NCBI GenBank assembly: GCA_964016985.1 | Contig: OZ024825.1 | Coordinates: 4,954,056 to 5,018,055 of the forward strand | Length of the DNA stretch: 64,000 bases | Direction of reading: 5' to 3' | Origin: Anodontia alba | Lineage: Eukaryota; Mollusca; Bivalvia; Lucinida; Lucinidae | Shown here: one piece after another, positions 60,701 to 64,000 of the stretch | Layout of the letters: each line of letters starts with the position of its first letter | How positions within the stretch are numbered: position 1 is the first letter of the stretch | Position numbers and translations under genes: made by a program | Notes under the pieces: generated by a model | Databases searched by the model: none | The model's input: only the letters and a program-made list of their open reading frames with translations | Told to the model about the DNA's origin: nothing

Positions 60701-63231
60701 TTGATTGCTGCTTTCATGTCATAAGATGGGGGCTCATCTGGGTCTAGGACTTTATTTTGCCGAAAATGGCCTTGCGTCATCATAAATGATGACTTCCTTG
60801 AAGAGGTGGAGTGTTATGGCCTACCTTCGATTATCTGCCTTGGCAGATTACGCATAGCTTGTAGGTATATATTCACTCTCTGACAACTGAGTCAAGGAGT
60901 CGCCTCTTTGGCTCAGTGGTTAGAGCATTGGATTTTTATCCTGGCAAACTGGGTTCGCATCCCAGAATAAGTGGGATTATTTCCAGCTATGCTTCATTCC
61001 TTTGTTGCGGCTTTCATGTCATAAGACCACAAAAACATATGTTACATGTATCTATCAGGACTGCCTCAGGGGGCAAATCTAATAAGTATCCACAGCATAT
61101 TGCATAAGTAAGAAAAATATTCATCATGACATCTTTTTATCAGAATTACCTTATTTAGTCTAAATATTTAGACACCTAAACTTCATTCCAAACTTATTCT
61201 AAAATTTGAACATACCTATTTGACTACTTGATGTGGTGTCTAAAATTTTGTGACAGAATAGCCAACAATGTAGTCCCTTTCATGCTCCAAAGCAGGACAG
61301 AATGAGGGTGATTTCTTATTGATTAAGTTCCAGGCTGGAAAAGGTCTAACTGTATCAGCTACACAGAAAACTGTAATATTGTTAGAATTCTATGTTTTTT
61401 TACATATATATATTTACAACATAAAACATGTAATGACAAACCGTGACATAGCATTCACTATTCCCTTCACTTCGGCCTGGACAACAATCATAACATGATA
61501 AAAAACTATACAGGTTTATTATTTGATTAATCTAATCAGTTAATCAACTTGTAAGTAACCAGTACAGCCTCCGATCAAGTATGATTGTTGTCGTGCCAAT
61601 GAGAAGGGAATGCTCCTCAACTTAACACAATGACATCATAGATTCTAGCTCAAACACTTAACATTGTCCACTTCAGTTGTCTTCACCAAATTTTTATTGC
61701 CTTGAGGGCTTATGTATCAATAAGCCTTTATGGCTTCACTTTTTCATTATTCATAATTAATATATAGGATTTTGTATACAATATAGTTCAGTGTGGAATC
61801 CTCCCTGCGGCTACTATGTCATCAGAGCCCAGACTAGGGAAGGAGAGGGCTAACACCTGTAACAAATGAACAAACACACCCTAACAATACATTCTACAAT
61901 AAAACAATATGAATCTTGCTACTATGTGATTTTATGCCATTATCATTCAAGGACAACGCATGCTACCAGATAGAGCAAGTGACGTTATTGACATCACGCA
62001 GACTCACCGACATCATGACTAACCCATCACTTGACTTGACTCTCTTGTGACCAAACTCCCAGCTGCCAACATCAGCACTATCAACAGTGAGCAATTCACT
62101 GACTGTCAACATCATCACTTGACATCAAAAGTCAAATGCAAGCTTCATTTCTATCACAAAGTCATGTTTTGATACAGTTTCTCTTTCATTAATATTATCC
62201 ATTATGCCTAAATAAATTAAACCAGTCTGCTCTGTATTGTACCAGTCCCAAATCAGACTTTTGATCTTGATCTACATTGCTTTCTCAAAGTCTCAAACCT
62301 GTTTGTCCAAATATTTAGGGTAAATGTGGTACATCTTGATGATCAGTAATGAAACATTTTGGGGGACAAAGTATTTGCACTCATGGTTCCGTGGTTACAT
62401 CCCCCTCTAACAGTACATATCTTGCATGCGCAATTGCTCCTATAGGTTTTAATCAGTCTTTTTGAAACTTTGCAGGCTTATTCTACATGGTTTGAAGATG
62501 TGCTAGGGGTTTAGACAGAATCCTCAGATTTTTTTTTTTTTTTTTTTTTTTTCAGATTGTAACTAAGGTACTTTTGACCTGGTTATTTTTGGGGAACATA
62601 AATTCTCTGGATTTGCTTGTTATACCCTGCAACACAATAGTTGCCGGGTATTATATCTTACTGTGCAAGTGTCCATCTGTCAGTCCATCAGCCCTTTATT
62701 TCCTCACTCTGACTTGAGTAGTTTTATATATGAATTTTCTTGAAACATTACATATAGTCATGAATATCTTGGAGTTGTTTGGTGTCATAATTGGAGAAAA
62801 TTTTGTTTCTGTTCAATATCTAAGAATGTATGAATGGATTTTGATCAAATTTTATATACACATTGGTACTGACTAGGTCTAGTTTTGGATTGAAAATGGA
62901 TCTATTTTATTAGTTTTTAACAGAGTTATGAATCTTGATTTATGTCTAAACTGTGATTTTATTTAATATGTTGAAAATGGATACATTTCTTGTTTCCATC
63001 AATGGTGATGTATCATACAGTGTCTGCAATATTTTTGTTTTTAATCTATCTATCTTATTTTTTAGACTGGTTCCAGCTAAGCTGATGAGAGAATGGCGAG
63101 CATTATTTGAGACTGGGATACCATTATATGAGGAGAAAGCTATTGTAGAAGCTAGTGATCCTACAACAGAACAGGTTCTGGAGGAGGAGAGACAACAGTT
63201 ACTAGATGAGGGAGATTTCATGGAATACAAG
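38895..63231 (+). CDS. SPEF2: SPEF2 (KPL2) gene, 5' part, exons 1-10
   Basis: Ten exons join in phase: 38895-38952, 41537-41639, 43879-44131, 45917-46134, 47821-47914, 53052-53122, 54294-54501, 55743-55931, 59304-59491 and 63066-63231 (1,548 nt, exactly 516 codons). SPEF2 is an axonemal protein of the central apparatus (C1b projection) needed for sperm flagella and motile cilia. Residues 1 to about 105 form the calponin-homology-like domain: MTDILCRWLNDELKIS, then FASGYLIGEVL, then NNFTRIEPVL and GVATRLMYQLYIAL. From about residue 140 on the protein is highly charged helical/coiled-coil sequence (PRQTDLELQE, QEDASARQEREKRRRKVL, LMRLSQQERRIAVQL, EERRLKDFEDALNREA). Vertebrate SPEF2 is about 1,800 residues, so most of it lies to the right. 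Introns are long and stuffed with transposons. Confidence 0.96.
39000..39550. other. SPEF2 intron 1, first part
   Basis: T-rich run at 39097-39117; otherwise no recognised feature. Confidence 0.35.
39560..39700. promoter_or_regulatory. 43-bp direct repeat with ATTGG and CRE-like sites
   Basis: TTGGATAACGTCAAAAATTT plus GTGA(T/C)GGTATATTCTG occurs twice, offset by 43 bp (39565 and 39608). Inverse CCAAT boxes lie at 39564, 39607 and 39692. GACGTCATCACCTGACGT at 39664 is CRE-like. A possible intronic regulatory element; function not shown. Confidence 0.35.
40205..40870 (-). pseudogene. LINE RNase H / C-terminal fragment
   Basis: Minus-strand frames give, in order, LAKEGAEEAKELEEISSVTS, VKTAAKWSAIMEWQ, then (after gaps) RRIPQLRTGYIPLNEYLQ and a Cys-rich block CGLKDNKECAACGEVESVKH, then FLLSCLEYENQRERM. 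The AKEGA...AK and CPYC-like HFLL.C blocks are typical of the RNase H and C-terminal part of invertebrate non-LTR polyproteins. Frames are broken. Lies in SPEF2 intron 1. Confidence 0.75.
41537..41639 (+). CDS. SPEF2: SPEF2 exon 2 (CH domain)
   Basis: Acceptor ATATTTCAG, donor GTATGTTC. Encodes SQTTFEKDFASGYLIGEVLK then IHQLQDDFDQFSQS(R), equivalent to F.SGYL.GEVL...LQDDF.(E/Q)FS(E/Q)SR of vertebrates. It ends two bases into Arg. Confidence 0.95.
41671..41810. mobile_element. MITE family A, truncated
   Basis: GGGCCCAGTTGTTTAAGAC left end through TTTTTTGCTGAAAAAATGTG and AGTAGCTTTTGC; the right half is gone. It begins 32 bp after the SPEF2 exon 2 donor. Confidence 0.65.
41885..42058. mobile_element. 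pogo/Tigger-like MITE, TA flanked
   Basis: TA|CAGTCAAACCTGTGTTAG at the left and CTTAAGACAGGTTTG|TA at the right. Internal TATTAAGCAGCCA repeats occur in both orientations. The right end has lost the terminal ACTG. Confidence 0.6.
42075..42190. mobile_element. MITE family C, degraded
   Basis: GTGGGTACTCATTAGAAGC half-core followed by TTTCATGGAGATATAAGGAAAATAT; most of the right core is deleted. Ends GAGCTATGG. Confidence 0.5.
42340..42540. mobile_element. MITE family C (complete)
   Basis: TAGCTCCGGATAAG...TTTTTCTTATTTCTCAGCAA; core TACTCATTAGAAGTGCCTCA/TGAGGCACTTCCAGTGAGTA; right end CTTATCCGGAGCT, the exact inverse of the left end. Useful reference copy for the family termini. Confidence 0.7.
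42755..42915. mobile_element. MITE family C
   Basis: ATAGCTCTAGATAAG left end; core GTGGGTACTCATTAGGAGTG/AGGCACTTCTGTTCATTATCC. The right end is truncated where family A begins (42914). Confidence 0.6.
42914..43157. mobile_element. MITE family A (complete)
   Basis: GGGCCCAGTTGTTCAAAAC ... GCTTTGAACAACTGGGCCC, with a perfect central palindrome AGTAGCTTTTGCA/TGCAAAAGCTACT. Directly abuts a family C element, into which it probably inserted. Confidence 0.8.
43280..43611. mobile_element. pogo/Tigger-like MITE with 31-bp perfect hairpin
   Basis: Flanked by TA (43278-43279 and 43612-43613). Ends CAGTCGACTCTCGTTATCTC and GAGATAACGGTAGTCGACTG. The centre (about 43441-43508) is AAATATTGTGGAAAAGAGG... 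folding back perfectly over more than 30 bp. Subterminal TTCGAGATA blocks are inverted. Typical non-autonomous Tc1/mariner pogo-type structure. Confidence 0.75.
43650..43735. mobile_element. fragment resembling MITE family C
   Basis: ATGAAAATGTATGTTGTG, then ACTCATAACAATTGTCTCAT / AAGGCATTTCTAATGAATACTC and CAACATACG. Diverged core. Confidence 0.4.
43879..44131 (+). CDS. SPEF2: SPEF2 exon 3 (end of CH domain)
   Basis: Acceptor TTTTTCAG, donor GTAAGG. Encodes (R)TEDSKLNNFTRIEPVLHLLS, then IPFDTNVARDIMTEKHGVAT, RLMYQLYIALNNKKKANLTG and VAMESM...ESGIYKQ. Closely follows vertebrate SPEF2, including the EK.GVATKLLYQLYIAL helix. 253 nt, phase 2 in, phase 0 out. Confidence 0.97.
44140..45000. other. 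SPEF2 intron 3, AT-rich
   Basis: (TTA)n/T-rich low complexity at 44698-44755. Otherwise no feature was recognised. Confidence 0.4.
45003..45128 (-). mobile_element. 5S rRNA-derived sequence (SINE or pseudogene)
   Basis: The minus strand contains GAAGTTAAGCAACGGATTTC and TTGGTTAGTACCTGGATGGG then TGACC, matching the internal promoter and loop regions of 5S rRNA (GAAG.TAAGCA...CTGGTTAGTA.TTGGATGGGAGACC). It is flanked by AACGTGGTATAGTGG and a diverged 3' part. Too divergent to be a working 5S gene, so a 5S-derived SINE (SINE3-type) or pseudogene. Confidence 0.65.
45150..45222. mobile_element. right end of piggyBac-like MITE
   Basis: TTTATTCAGCATGGCTGAAAATTATAAGTGGGTGCGATATCTTGATTTATT ... AGCATGACAAGAGTTAA (described in pieces) matches the right third of the element at 59910-60123. 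Confidence 0.5.
45425..45895. repeat. GGGGTATTATGG / GTCCGTC repeat fragment
   Basis: TACCCCACCACACGATAGTGGCAGGGTATTATGGTTTCATGTTGG, then GTCTGTCC repeats, and at 45770-45870 CAGTGGATTTTCA.TAAACTTGGTATGTGCATTG, TTGTGGAGATCTGGTTTGGGATTG. Split by about 200 bp of AGTCCCA-type sequence. Same family as 49081-49625, 54940-55190 and 62620-62940. Confidence 0.6.
45917..46134 (+). CDS. SPEF2: SPEF2 exon 4 (start of coiled-coil region)
   Basis: Acceptor TACTGTAG, donor GTAAGT. Encodes RLKHVTPRQTDLELQEVVTR, then FHEKQIEMEKVAFKERFLQQ and on to LRLKQSEMVAKL(Q). The vertebrate counterpart is RLRHMIPRQTDFNLM.I..RF.EK. Highly charged, predicted helical. Ends two bases into Gln. Confidence 0.95.
46200..47485 (+). 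mobile_element. mariner transposon, decayed
   Basis: About 1.3-kb element in SPEF2 intron 4. Inverted ends include AATAACCAGCCTA near 46214 and its inverse TTAGGCTGGTTACTTATT at 47447-47464. It carries a broken DD34D transposase. Exact borders are uncertain by 10-20 bp. Confidence 0.8.
46358..47447 (+). pseudogene. mariner transposase pseudogene (DD34D)
   Basis: ATG at 46358 begins MASDAKACLSSKVEYRAVIW. A one-base loss near 46430 shifts to KTGKVIHGKLADVYG and the helix-turn-helix region with ARSGHPP, then VEKIAQALGISHSSVSTILH. A second shift occurs in the T-run near 46800. A third, near 46900, follows the first catalytic Asp (VTVDETWVHYYEPE). The last frame contains VLLQQDNARVHT and HTAYSPDLAPSDFFLFPNL, with 34 residues between the second Asp (QQD) and third Asp (APSD), the mariner DD34D signature. 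At least three frameshifts, so inactive. Confidence 0.9.
47620..47720. mobile_element. MITE family C, left half
   Basis: TTTTTTCTTATTTCTTCATC, AAGCATATATTCTGGGTACTCATTAGAAGTGC; right half missing. Sits about 100-200 bp upstream of SPEF2 exon 5. Confidence 0.45.
47821..47914 (+). CDS. SPEF2: SPEF2 exon 5
   Basis: Acceptor TGTGTTTCAG, donor GTAAGAG. Completes Gln and encodes AATVHIPQPPPSKTIKALEE, then KKENRKRKVAQ, parallel to the vertebrate (I/V)QIP.P...(R/K)T(L/I)KALE segment. 94 nt. Confidence 0.93.
48120..48402. mobile_element. MITE family B, reversed
   Basis: CATCACGAAAACATGCTTATA to AATAGGCATGTTTTCATAATG. Core palindrome AGTTAGAACTGCCTCACTGAGGCAGTTCTAAC. Confidence 0.75.
48405..48545. 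mobile_element. MITE family C fragments
   Basis: TTTCTCCATGAAAACATACATTGTGTGTACTCATTAAAATC followed by GATAGCTCTAGATAAG, then the start of another copy. Degraded. Confidence 0.4.
48660..48835. mobile_element. MITE family C
   Basis: TCTTATTTCTCCATGAAAAC; core GGCACTCATTAGAAGCACC/GATGCTTTTATGAGTACCC; GAGAAATAAGAAAAGTAT; right end CTTTTATCTAGAGCTATG. Confidence 0.6.
49081..49625. repeat. tandem repeat, ~145-bp unit (GATCTGGTTTGGGATTGC)
   Basis: Starts GGGGTATTATGGTTTCATG with GTCCGTCCGTCTGTCC, then three to four units of CAATGGATTTTCACCAAACTTGGTATGTGC, ATTGTGGAGATCTGGTTTGG and AATGGGCAAATTTTGTC. Ends CAGTATAGTGGTGGGGTATTAT. Open frames across it are repeat translations. Confidence 0.8.
49895..50070. 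mobile_element. MITE family C
   Basis: Core TGTTGTGGATACTCATTACAAGTGCCTCA/TGAGGCACTGCTAATGAGGACC, flanked by TTCTTCTTTCTC and GGAGAAATAATATC. Diverged. Confidence 0.55.
50130..52960 (-). pseudogene. non-LTR retrotransposon, EN-RT with C2H2 tail, 5' truncated
   Basis: Minus-strand frames read from 52960 down. The endonuclease C-terminal half has LLRDFNARVGTNHQ and NTVFHLPTRRKTTWMHP, then VRRKDRQDVRV. Next comes a linker, then RT blocks: LLSSGKAPGSDAIPAEIYKA, CDNHRGISLLSIAGKILARV, CGFRKNRGTIDM, TFVDLTKAFDTVSREELWKI and the FADDM catalytic motif. Thumb and tail follow: KKTEVVYQPAPGKPYKEPTI, VLPTLLYACETWTVYQRHAK and LRWTGHVTRMPDERLPRK. It ends with a C2H2-like finger CSICNKQFRAKIGLISHLRTH and a stop near 50148. 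At least three frameshifts and loss of the endonuclease N-terminus make it inactive. Clade not assigned. Inserted antisense in SPEF2 intron 5. Confidence 0.92.
53052..53122 (+). CDS. SPEF2: SPEF2 exon 6
   Basis: Acceptor TTGTTCTAG, donor GTAAGTG. 71 nt encoding DTVQAISDFEEKMKMTLPPS then KDD(D). In line with the EIKKFE segment of vertebrate SPEF2. Phase 0 in, phase 2 out. Confidence 0.9.
53205..53370. mobile_element. MITE family C
   Basis: CAAAAACATATATTGTGGGTACTCATTAGAAATGCC / GAGGATTTTTAATGAGTATCCACATCATAC; right flank TAAGAAAAATATT and CCCCTCTTA. Confidence 0.55.
53378..53452. repeat. long hairpin, ~31-bp arms
   Basis: GGCCTTGCTATGCATATATG, ACATTTCTGAG, loop CTATG, then the inverse CTCAGAAATGT, CATATATGCGCAGCAAGGCC. 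Two mismatches only. Next to a family C MITE. Confidence 0.75.
53729..53935. mobile_element. MITE family D
   Basis: Core TTTCATGCAAATTGTCTCCAGTGGAGACAATTTTCATGAAA with arms TTTTCTTATTCTTCCCAGAAAAC and inverse; right end CATCTGCTGAAAATTTTACCCAGAATGCTAAG. Confidence 0.65.
53940..54130 (+). mobile_element. headless fragment of the SINE found at 54584
   Basis: AACTGGTGTCAATATGATGTGACTGG, GGCATGATACTACAGTGAGACAGCA and CACTGTCACATCCAGACACTGTC match the body of the intact SINE 600 bp away. The tRNA head is absent. Confidence 0.65.
54294..54501 (+). CDS. SPEF2: SPEF2 exon 7
   Basis: Acceptor TTATTCAG, donor GAG|GTATAG. Encodes EGIGMEYILARDEDKTLMDS, then LIKPASNDEYIGKIRKRLQE and DASARQEREKRRRKVLVDQI KAHENQE. 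Strong match to (D/N)EYI.KI.KRLEEDA.AR.QREKRRR..L.DQL.AHEAQE of vertebrate SPEF2. Confidence 0.97.
54571..54941. repeat. 13-bp target-site duplication of SINE
   Basis: CCTCATAATAGGG lies at 54571-54583 and again at 54929-54941, exactly bounding the SINE. No mismatch. Confidence 0.95.
54584..54928 (+). mobile_element. full-length tRNA-derived SINE, recent
   Basis: 345 bp. The tRNA-like head (ACCGGCACAGTGGCTCAGTG, A-box TGGCTCAGTGG; B-box GGTTCGATCCC, ending CCGGCCGGGTCATACC) is followed by a body with CAGTATAATGTGACTGGGTGG and CACATCCAGACACCATC, and a 3' tail of CAAA repeats. The perfect 13-bp target duplication shows LINE-driven insertion. Located in SPEF2 intron 7. The head could be mistaken for a tRNA gene, but lacks proper acceptor-stem pairing and continues into the SINE body. 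Confidence 0.92.
54940..55195. repeat. one unit of the GATCTGGTTTGGGATTGC repeat
   Basis: TTGGTTGGTTGTGTGTCC, TCTGTCC repeats, CAATGGATTTTTACCAAACTTG, GCGGAGATCTGGTTTGGGATTGC, ATGATAATGGCTGGGTATTCT. Confidence 0.65.
55255..55395. mobile_element. MITE family D, truncated
   Basis: GCAGCAGACAATATTTTGAC, TTTTCTTATTTTTCCCAGG, TTTCATGCAAATTGTC, then jumps to GAAAATTTTACCCATAATGC. The right stem is deleted. Confidence 0.55.
55438..55655. mobile_element. hairpin element, CTCTTTATAACAC ends
   Basis: Left end CCACAACCTCTTTATAACAC, right end GTTATAAACAGATTATAGTG, with TTATAACA.. blocks inverted. The centre is a perfect palindrome TATAGATTATATTGAAAAAT|GACCATTTATGGTC|inverse. Related to 58760-58985 and 15826-15950. 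Confidence 0.65.
55688..55732. repeat. poly(T) tract before SPEF2 exon 8
   Basis: About 35 T residues, with a C interruption, ending 10 bp before the exon. It doubles as an exaggerated polypyrimidine tract for the acceptor CATTTATGGTAG. Confidence 0.85.
55743..55931 (+). CDS. SPEF2: SPEF2 exon 8
   Basis: Acceptor ATGGTAG, donor GTAAGTG. Encodes EARREEMLVNRLMRLSQQER, RIAVQLLQARHEKETIRKNR and VMREKANEERRLKDFEDALN REA: 63 codons, phase 0 both sides. Nearly colinear with vertebrate QLINRLMRQSQQERRIAVQL...EERRLKDFQDALDREA. Confidence 0.98.
55855..56465. repeat. 317-bp tandem duplication at the end of exon 8
   Basis: The unit begins inside exon 8 (about 55855) and runs to 56171. A second, slightly shorter and diverged copy follows to about 56465. 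Within both, CAGTGCA(C/T)TAA.GTGCTGATTTTAT forms shorter internal repeats. Confidence 0.8.
56172..56248 (+). pseudogene. SPEF2: duplicated 3' part of SPEF2 exon 8 (pseudo-exon)
   Basis: CGAGTGATGCAAGAGAAAGC...GAAGCT|GTAAGTGCTG repeats the last 77 nt of exon 8 and its donor, 317 bp downstream, with a few substitutions (MREKA becomes MQEKA, EDAL becomes EEAL). The flanking intron (CACAGTGCATAAA repeats) is duplicated too. It has no acceptor that would keep the frame, so it is probably not spliced, although the donor remains intact. Confidence 0.85.
56470..58070. other. SPEF2 intron 8, mostly featureless
   Basis: No coding similarity or clear element. A poly(C) run of about 17 followed by (CA)n lies at 57763-57800. 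The open frame across it on the minus strand is a low-complexity artefact. Confidence 0.4.
57763..57800. repeat. poly(C)-(CA)n tract
   Basis: About 17 C followed by eight to nine CA units. Confidence 0.9.
58075..58299. mobile_element. MITE family A (complete, diverged)
   Basis: GGACCCAGTTGTTCAAAAC to GCTTTGAACAACTGGGCCC. Centre GCTGAAAAAATGAGAGTAGC, TAGCTGCTCACATTTTTTTT. Confidence 0.7.
58527..58605. repeat. hairpin, ~28-bp arms
   Basis: GATCTACTCTAAAAGGAAAG.AATTTACTCC, loop CCTTG, AGCAAATTCTTTCCTTTTTAG AGTAGATC. Arms resemble those of the pogo-like MITE centre at 43441. A single half-arm is also seen at 49042. Confidence 0.6.
58760..58985. mobile_element. hairpin element, second copy
   Basis: GACCCTCTTTATAAGACAATTC...; centre AAATGTATAGATTATATAGA AAAATGACCATTTGTGGTCATTTTT inverse. 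Matches 55438-55655; the right end is less clear. Confidence 0.55.
59304..59491 (+). CDS. SPEF2: SPEF2 exon 9
   Basis: Acceptor CTACTTTCAG, donor GTAAGTC. Encodes EMAKLAKEQYEQQALMDKEL, HDKIAAERAENKYRKHYDMC and MGVVGQIVDFTCKVAEYREL TN(K). Vertebrate equivalent: F..QF.KE...HD.IA.ERA.ARYEKHY..C..I..QIVDL.TKVA.YR.LTN. Phase 0 in, phase 2 out. Confidence 0.97.
59540..59735. mobile_element. MITE family C
   Basis: ATAGCTTCAGATTAATGCTTTTTTTTC left; core TTGGTACTCATTAAAAGTGCCTCA/CGAGGCACTTTTAATGATTACC; right GCAAAATAAGAAAAATAT and CTGGAACTATG. Confidence 0.65.
59910..60123. mobile_element. piggyBac-like MITE, TTAA flanked (complete)
   Basis: TTAA at 59910-59913 and 60120-60123 brackets 206 bp beginning CCCTTGTCCTGCTGAG and ending TTCAGCATGACAAGGG. 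Centre palindrome AGATCCAGATCAGTTGGCTTC|GAAGCCAACTGATCTGGATCT. Non-coding. Confidence 0.8.
60200..60405. mobile_element. MITE family C, with partial duplication
   Basis: GGCAAGGCGCTTCTAATGA.TACCACAACGTATATTTTTATGGAGAA followed by a second GCAAGGCGCTTCTAATGAGTAACCACAACATATG. The right end CTTATCTAGACCTATG is present. The half-core is repeated in tandem. Confidence 0.5.
60507..61025. repeat. direct duplication of ~215 bp containing a tRNA-like unit
   Basis: ACCTTTGATCATCTGCCTTGGCAGATTA..GCATAGCTTGTAGGTATATATTCACTCTCT (60521) through GCTATGCTTCATTCCTT..TTGC.GCTTTCATGTCATAAG (60725) is repeated at 60820-61025. Each copy includes TTTGGCTC.G..GTTAGAGCATTGGATTTTT and GGGTT(T/C)G.ATCCCAGAA, i.e. a tRNA-like A-box and B-box pair. 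About 90 bp of spacer separates them. Confidence 0.8.
61025..61140. mobile_element. MITE family C, degraded
   Basis: CCACAAAAACATATGTTACATGTATCTATCAGGACTGCCTCAGGGGG / CAAATCTAATAAGTATCCACAGCATATTG and TAAGTAAGAAAAATATTC. Confidence 0.45.
61150..62610. other. SPEF2 intron 9, nothing identified
   Basis: AT-rich, with a poly(T) run at 62529-62553. No exon, RNA gene or element borders recognised. The CATCA-rich part around 62030-62110 is only simple-sequence-like. Confidence 0.4.
62620..62940. repeat. diverged unit of the GTATTAT / CTAGTTTTGGATTG repeat
   Basis: TATACCCTGCAACACAATAGTTGCCGGGTATTAT, TCCATCTGTCAGTCC, then TGAATGGATTTTGATCAAAT, ACTAGGTCTAGTTTTGGATTG. Related to 49081-49625 but older. 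Confidence 0.55.
63066..63231 (+). CDS. SPEF2: SPEF2 exon 10
   Basis: Acceptor TTTTTTAG, donor GTAATTG. Completes Lys and encodes LVPAKLMREWRALFETGIPL, YEEKAIVEASDPTTEQVLEE and ERQQLLDEGDFMEYK. Vertebrate equivalent: L(I/V)P.KLM.(D/E)W..LF....P(I/L)YE...PSTEQL.ELE..(D/Q)LLD..D(Y/F).EYK. Ends in phase 0; the next exon lies past the right edge. Confidence 0.96.
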
Positions 63232-63264
63232 GTAATTGTTTTGCAATATTGAGAAGCAGAACAA

Positions 63265-63520
63265 ATAGGCCATAGCTCAGATAAGGAGCTTTTTGTAACA
63301 AAAGAAATGTTGGTATTTTTCTCATTTCTCCACAAATAAATGTATGAAATAAGAAAAATACCAATATTTGACAAATAAGAAAAACACACTTCTAATGAAT
63401 ATCCATAACATGTTTTTAGTAGTGGAGAAATGAGAAAAATACCAAAATATGTTTTTGCGGAGAAATAAGAAAAATGCCCTTCTAATGAGTGTCCACAACA
63501 TATGTTCTTTTGTGGACTAC
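63265..63520. mobile_element. MITE family C, rearranged
   Basis: CATAGCTCAGATAAGGAGC, TTTTTCTCATTTCTCCACAAA, then several copies of GAAATAAGAAAAAT.CC and CTTCTAATGA(A/G)T.TCCA.AACAT. The core arm appears three times on one side, suggesting serial partial duplication. Confidence 0.5.
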
Positions 63521-64000
63521 AAAAAAAAGGAATATTCTGAAGATATTTTTTGGTGTTTTATCATTTGAATCACCTTGCTACTTTATTGAGGCAACTGCAT
63601 GCATTACAAGACATGTTTGGGTGGAAAAAAAAAAATATCCCAGATTATCATTTCAGTTATATACACTTGTTTGCTAACTTTTGACAGTTATAACTGTCAT
63701 TTTTGATATAGTTCATCTCTTATTTGCATATAAGGTAATGATTTTTTTTTAAATAATTTAGAATAATTGCTCTAAAACATGTATTTTAGGGATGCTCAAT
63801 TGAATTATCTTGAAGAGGTGATTCTAAAGAGTACCTGAAACATGAGTTCTTGTGTTAAAATGACCAAAAAGCATCTTCTGAAGATTCAACGACTTCGGGA
63901 GTCTTGTATCATTATAGGGCAGTTTTGATAGTTAAACAAAACTAGAAAAGCTGAAAATTTTAGAAGGAAGGTTAAACATGAAAATACTGAGACTAGCAGG
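63521..64000. other. SPEF2 intron 10, right edge
   Basis: AT-rich. A weak family C-like core (GATTATCTTGAAGAGGTGATTC, TGAAGAG) lies near 63798-63830. No exon recognised. Confidence 0.35.

Noticed and set aside
1..64000. CRISPR arrays, operons, riboswitches
   Set aside because: Gene structure is spliced and animal-like; the regular repeats seen are minisatellites with 145-170 bp units, not CRISPR.

Overview
This is a eukaryotic, intron-rich, AT-rich and very repeat-dense window, most likely from a bivalve mollusc. The clues are two animal genes with GT..AG introns, a Ty3/Gypsy LTR retrotransposon resembling the Mag/Steamer-like elements of bivalves, tRNA-derived SINEs, and many short palindromic MITEs of the kind that fill clam genomes. 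The taxonomic call is inference. No prokaryotic features (operons, ribosome binding sites, CRISPR) are present.

Two conserved genes can be assembled exon by exon with matching splice phases. On the minus strand, exons 1-6 of EIF2D (eukaryotic translation initiation factor 2D, ligatin) run from 27874 down to 516: 245 codons covering the N-terminal MCT1-like/PUA half and the acidic linker. The SWIB and SUI1 half lies beyond the left edge. On the plus strand, exons 1-10 of SPEF2 (sperm flagellar protein 2, KPL2) run from 38895 to 63231: 516 codons covering the N-terminal calponin-homology domain and the long charged coiled-coil region. The gene continues past the right edge. The two genes are divergent (head to head), about 11 kb apart. 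An X-box-like RFX site and a CCAAT box lie 80-130 bp upstream of the SPEF2 ATG, as expected for a motile-cilium gene.

Between the two genes sits an apparently intact LTR retrotransposon (28632-33736, 5,105 bp). Its 227-bp LTRs look identical by eye and it has a single open 1,324-codon Gag-Pol reading frame with zinc knuckle, protease, reverse transcriptase, RNase H and DD35E integrase. It is the youngest large insertion here and the best candidate for an active element.

Most other sequence is intronic or intergenic repeat. It includes a decayed mariner (DD34D) in SPEF2 intron 4, a 2.8-kb non-LTR retrotransposon with a C-terminal C2H2 finger in SPEF2 intron 5, and several smaller LINE/RT fragments. 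There are three nearly complete tRNA-derived SINEs with target-site duplications and a 5S-rRNA-derived sequence. About forty palindromic MITEs fall into several families, including TA-flanked pogo/Tigger-like and TTAA-flanked piggyBac-like ones. Large tandem arrays occupy 11.6-14.9 kb, 15.3-17.3 kb and 19.7-21.6 kb. EIF2D intron 3 also holds an RRM-encoding exon on the same strand, which looks like part of a nested gene or its relic.
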